A stretch of 35,654 nucleotides of DNA, taken from contig BFEA01000316.1 of NCBI GenBank assembly GCA_003427395.1, positions 269,193 through 304,846 on the forward strand. The letters run 5' to 3'. Source of the DNA: Chara braunii. Its lineage: Eukaryota > Streptophyta > Charophyceae > Charales > Characeae. Below the pieces are notes generated by a model, which saw only the letters and a program-made list of their open reading frames with translations, was not told the origin of the DNA and ran no database searches. Positions within the stretch are counted from its first letter, which is position 1. Each line of letters starts with the position of its first letter. Both the position numbers and the translations under genes were made by a program. Shown here in pieces: positions 32,406 to 35,654 of the stretch.

Positions 32406-33148
32406 GGGTTTTTTTTTTTTTTTTTCCAAAAAACAAACAGCTTTATTAAAAGGCTGGAAACCGGTTCCAGTGTCCCTTACACACCAAAGACCCACTCTAC
32501 GCTTCCTTCTATGCTGGCTAAGGGACCCTGAGACAGTGGCATTGATTGCTTCCTCTCCAGCTCCACAAAGGATTTACCTCTGCTCTGCCCCTGTTTCGAC
32601 GTCCCTCGAGGGCCTCGAACCTGCTCCTGTCACTCCTCTCCAGCTACCATAAATTTCTTTGCACTTCTACAGCTGAACTTGGCCTGCTGATGAAAAGTGA
32701 GTCAATGACATTCATTGCTTCCCTTTGCAATGATGCAGAGATAGATGAGCACATGCCAGACGGACGGCGCGGAAGACTTCTCTATCTCCCTAGGAGTCAA
32801 ATCCATTGGCAAGTTGCCGACCAAAGAAGACAAACTGTGTTCCTCGGACTGCCTCCTCTTCTTACCCCTCACAAAAGGACAAGCATAGCCACATACACCG
32901 TTGTCCTAAGCAGCTTATTCGCATACGAGCAGTTCATAGTACTTCATACTGTGCTACCTAGGAGTTGCCTTAGATTAATTCTTCTTTTCCTTTTTTTTTT
33001 TCCTTTTTTTTTTTCCTGACTCCTCGAGGGAATCAGTCACGTCTCAAGAGCAGCGGATCTCGTCGTGGTCGGATGGTGACAGGCGGGTAGCATCAGGGCT
33101 ACCATCGCAGCTGTCGCGACTATTGATCTGTGCGACTGAGTGAGTACA
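32406..33148 (-). mobile_element. Polyadenylated retrocopy, minus strand, flanked by target duplication
   Basis: A T17 run at 32409-32425 is a poly(A) tail read from the other strand, with AATAAA (plus-strand TTTATT at 32442-32447) 17 bases before it on the minus strand. CTTAAACCCGCCTGGT (32390-32405) and CTTAAACCCACCTGGT (33149-33164) match at 15 of 16 and bracket the segment as a LINE-type target duplication would. T-rich tracts at about 32990-33015 suggest a second, nested event. The source transcript is not recognised. Confidence 0.5.
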
Positions 33149-33328
33149 CTTAAACCCACCTGGTACTACTTCTCCTCGCCAGATAACATACTAGTGGAGT
33201 CTGCATCGGGTTCTCTACTGGCTACTTTTGTCCTTAAAATCTGAGTCCCTTGATGCGGCAGTCTCCCACATCCTATGCAGGTTCCCCTTCAGCAGTCTGT
33301 CGCCAGAGATCTTTGTTAGGTCACAATA

Positions 33329-33436
33329 CTGCCGTCTTCACCCGAATTGAACGCCCGGTCATTGTAGCTGTATTTGACGTGGCTTTCAGTCCAGATACGG
33401 CCATAATTACCGGGTGTTCTATTCGGGTGAAGAAGG
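33329..33436. mobile_element. TA-type MITE, copy 3
   Basis: TA at 33327-33328 and 33437-33438. The left arm has CTTCACCCGAATTGAACG and CCCGGTCATT, the right arm their complement with few changes, and the middle CTTTCAGTCCAGATAC is shared with copy 1. Confidence 0.7.
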
Positions 33437-33438
33437 TA

Positions 33439-33549
33439 GCGTCTTCACCTGAATAGACTGGCCGGTCATTATAGCTGTATTTGAACTGAAAGTTACTCAA
33501 GGTACACAGCTATAATGAATGGCCGTTCTATTCGGTCGGGTGAAGAAGG
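33439..33549. mobile_element. TA-type MITE, copy 4, abutting copy 3
   Basis: It shares the TA at 33437-33438 with copy 3 and ends at TA 33550-33551. Arms carry CTTCACC, GAATAGA, GGCC and ATTATAG with their complements. The middle is different from copies 1 and 3. Confidence 0.68.
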
Positions 33550-33551
33550 TA

Positions 33552-33974
33552 CCCTGGTCTCTTCCTCAAAGAGCAATTAAGAATGCTGGCTACTACTCCT
33601 ATTGAGGCTAATAAATAAGCTCTGCAACCTAGAGCAGCAGCAAAAAAGGAGAGAAAATGTGAAGACAAACATGGGTCCTATGACCCCTGCTTGACCCTGT
33701 TCAGATGATTTTCCTGTGACTGCCATTCCCCAGTCATTTTTTCAATTGGCAACGACTACTGCCGCGTACTCGAGCTTTAAAGCACCAGTACACCACACAT
33801 CGGCCCGCGGATGTCAGCACGAAACCCGCACCACTTCGGAGGCCGCCAATTTTTTTTTTCAGCGGCACCCCACGCCACGCGCCCCCTCCGAGTTTTGCCT
33901 GTGGCGACAAAAACTTTCTGCTTGTGGCAACAAAAGAACTTTCTGCAAGGCTGGGGCTGTGTACTGGGGGGTGA
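33552..33974. other. Spacer without recognised genes
   Basis: Nothing recognised apart from a short imperfect tandem duplication near 33899-33945 (TGTGGCGACAAAAACTTTCT and TGTGGCAACAAAAGAACTTT). Confidence 0.4.
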
Positions 33975-34222
33975 AATCAATGTCCTCAAAAGCAGGGAGT
34001 ATGCCTTCGTGTTTCTACAAGACGAGAACACGAAAAAAACCCAAAACTCAGCTTTACGCAAAATAAGCTAAAGTGAGATTAACCAATCGAAATGCGGTGA
34101 TTGCATACATTCCAGGAGATGGCCATAAAAATTTACAAGAGCACTCTATTGTTATGGTTGGAGGAGGTAGAGTCAAAGATTTTCCTGGTGTAAAATATCA
34201 TTGTATTAGAGGAGTGAAAGAC
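33975..34222 (+). pseudogene. rps12: Mitochondrial-type ribosomal protein S12 fragment with frameshifts
   Basis: Three successive frames give the middle of plant mitochondrial S12 in the right order: QCPQKQGVCLRVSTR (frame 3, from 33978), NSALRKI (frame 1, about 34047-34067), and AKVRLTN...[37 protein letters not shown] (frame 2, to 34222). An extra A within CCAAAACTC and another in ATAAGCT explain two shifts. One codon (Lys) is inserted before NLQEHS, and the usual Arg before GGRVKD is Gly. The N-terminal 25 or so residues and the C-terminal tail after GVKD are missing. S12 is the decoding-centre protein of the small ribosomal subunit. This is most likely a nuclear insertion of mitochondrial DNA (NUMT). 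A decayed nuclear-transferred gene is the alternative. Confidence 0.85.
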
Positions 34223-34887
34223 GTTCCTCACATCTGGCTGCCCTACCGCTTCCTCATAAGGTCACGTCTCTGAGTAGATCTGGATTTTGTGAAGCACAGG
34301 TTTGGCTCTAACGGCGACGCTCGCGAGATCTTCCATGGGATCATGACAACTACGTCGCGACCTGAATCTGCGATGTGTTCGACGAAGTGGAACGAAAGGT
34401 ACGAGGGACGTCTTTGCTTTGGATGGATGTCTGAGTGCTTGAAGGTATCAGTCTATCATGCAGTCATTGCTGACAGATGGCAGGCTATCTATGACCCCTA
34501 CAAGCTGCAATCACGGCCAGAGTAGTGAGGCAAAGGTGGAGAGGCAAGGGGGGATCCGGTCGAAGGGTGGTATGCCCAGTGTAGTATGAGTGAAGCATGA
34601 GTAGGAAGTATGCAAGGAGTCAAGTATTAAATAGTAATGGTAGAGTGTAGTGTCCTCAATCTGAGTGGCCTATGAGTAGAAGGGTTGAGATCCTTGACGG
34701 TGGTTACATTAAGGAGAGGTTGGGAGGAAGGTGATAGCGCCATGATAGTAAAACTCATGTCATCTTCTTCTTGTTAATTTTCCATGATCTAATATTATTT
34801 GTATCGCTTGCCCCTGCTTTCTGGTTACAGTCCCGCTATGAAGCTGCCCCAAAGTATTGTACCACGTTACGAAGTATGATGCTTCCA

Positions 34888-34889
<2 letters not shown>
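34223..34889. other. Spacer with one unassigned frame
   Basis: A 78-codon frame at 34289-34525 (WNERYEGRLCFGWMSECLK in its middle) has ordinary composition but matches no family I know, and no splice or promoter context supports it. The rest shows nothing. Confidence 0.3.
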
Positions 34890-34920
<31 letters not shown>

Positions 34921-35030
34921 GACGCTAGCACGCTGCTACTTCTACTTGGCGGTCCTTGGGGTTTCTCTTCATCTGCACGAAGGTTCGAACAGCGGACCTC
35001 TAACTAGACAAGCTTTGCCTCTTTCTTCTC
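34890..35030 (-). mobile_element. Possible tRNA-derived SINE, minus strand
   Basis: A T28 run at 34890-34917 reads as a poly(A) tail on the minus strand. Upstream on that strand lies GTTCGAACC (34982-34990), a perfect tRNA B box, preceded by TCTAGTTAGAGG, which is only a partial A box at unusually short distance. The right edge and a target duplication are unclear. Confidence 0.35.
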
Positions 35031-35654
35031 AGAAGTGAATGGCTTCCTCATCTTTTTGTACTTGTTTGTGGGGACAAACACACGCGGCATAGACAAAACA
35101 GAAACAGAGGAGACAGATCCAAGATCAGGAGCAGTAACAACAATAAACTAGAAATGCACACTGAAAGGAACACTCAATGGGAGATACAGACAATCGGGGC
35201 ATTGTCGTTTACACCTTCCCACAGGCTCCTGTCAAACTGCCAAGAAGCCTGGCCATCACCACTGTGATTTAGTCGTACCATCACCCTTTTAAAAATGACC
35301 TGGCACTACATCACCAGTCCTTTCGCCAAATGCTTTTCTCCGTCTACAATCAGCCTCAGAGTGGTAGGGCTCTTGTCTATATCTTGCCGTAGACTCTCTA
35401 CTGCAGCAGTACGAACAGTTGCCCTTCGCCGACTAATCCTCCTGTTGTGGAGAGATCTCTCACTGACAGCATCATTATGCAATCAGATTCGTTTTCAAAC
35501 ACACTTTTCACACATGTAAACAGTAACGCAGCACACTGGCGACATGCGCCCACTCAAAACTCAGAGATATGGCTTCAGATACGAGTTCACTCTCAAATGG
35601 CTATGGCGACTTCAGCGCCCAAACATCTCACTGTTCACATGCACTGGATCACCC
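35031..35654. other. Stretch without recognised genes to window end
   Basis: No domain, repeat pair or RNA gene seen. A 74-codon frame at 35295-35519 has no support. Confidence 0.4.

Overview
The window is eukaryotic nuclear DNA dominated by decayed mobile elements. There are no operons or bacterial signals. The coding relics read as plant-lineage: a plant-mitochondrial-type rps12 relic, a Copia-like LTR with a plant-style initiator-Met primer site, and an LTR-retrotransposon gag. A DUF7869-type transposase-like protein is also present. A streptophyte, possibly a charophyte alga such as Chara, is my best guess, but that is an inference and was not tested. The assembly is imperfect, with scattered Ns at 1041-1850 and 3114-3253 and a 135-base gap at 15061-15195.

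Layout. (1) 1-1613: the 3' part of a DUF7869-type gene with two in-frame stops. (2) 1828-6671: a same-strand tandem series of genes that I do not recognise. At least two (2598-3533 and 3687-4679) are clear paralogs of each other. 1828-2572 and 4857-5750 look like more distant members, and 6255-6671 is the one open member candidate. In each two-part member the reading frame is broken at about the same place, between an N-terminal part carrying an FAN-type motif and a C-terminal part carrying an IRDVIG-type motif. (3) 6672-9035: AT-rich, nothing recognised. (4) 9036-27082: two direct copies of a repeat of about 5.7 kb (9036-14725 and 21151-27082) flanking about 6.4 kb that contains a wrecked retrotransposon gag (17950-19124). 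No pol was seen. This could be one very large non-autonomous LTR element (TR-GAG-like) or two insertions of one repeat. Each copy carries an array of six hairpins with a conserved loop and changing but still paired stems. Copy B is interrupted by a 292-bp foldback element. (5) 27083-29064: a TA-flanked MITE, a minus-strand Copia-like LTR with primer site and TATA box, a cluster of GGCC hairpins at its U3 edge, and a hairpin with 40-bp arms. (6) 29065-35654: mostly anonymous sequence with three more MITE copies (two in tandem), a polyadenylated retrocopy on the minus strand, a mitochondrial rps12 pseudogene and a possible SINE.

The most unusual items are the unknown tandem gene family next to the DUF7869 gene, and the several unrelated hairpin families whose two arms have changed together.
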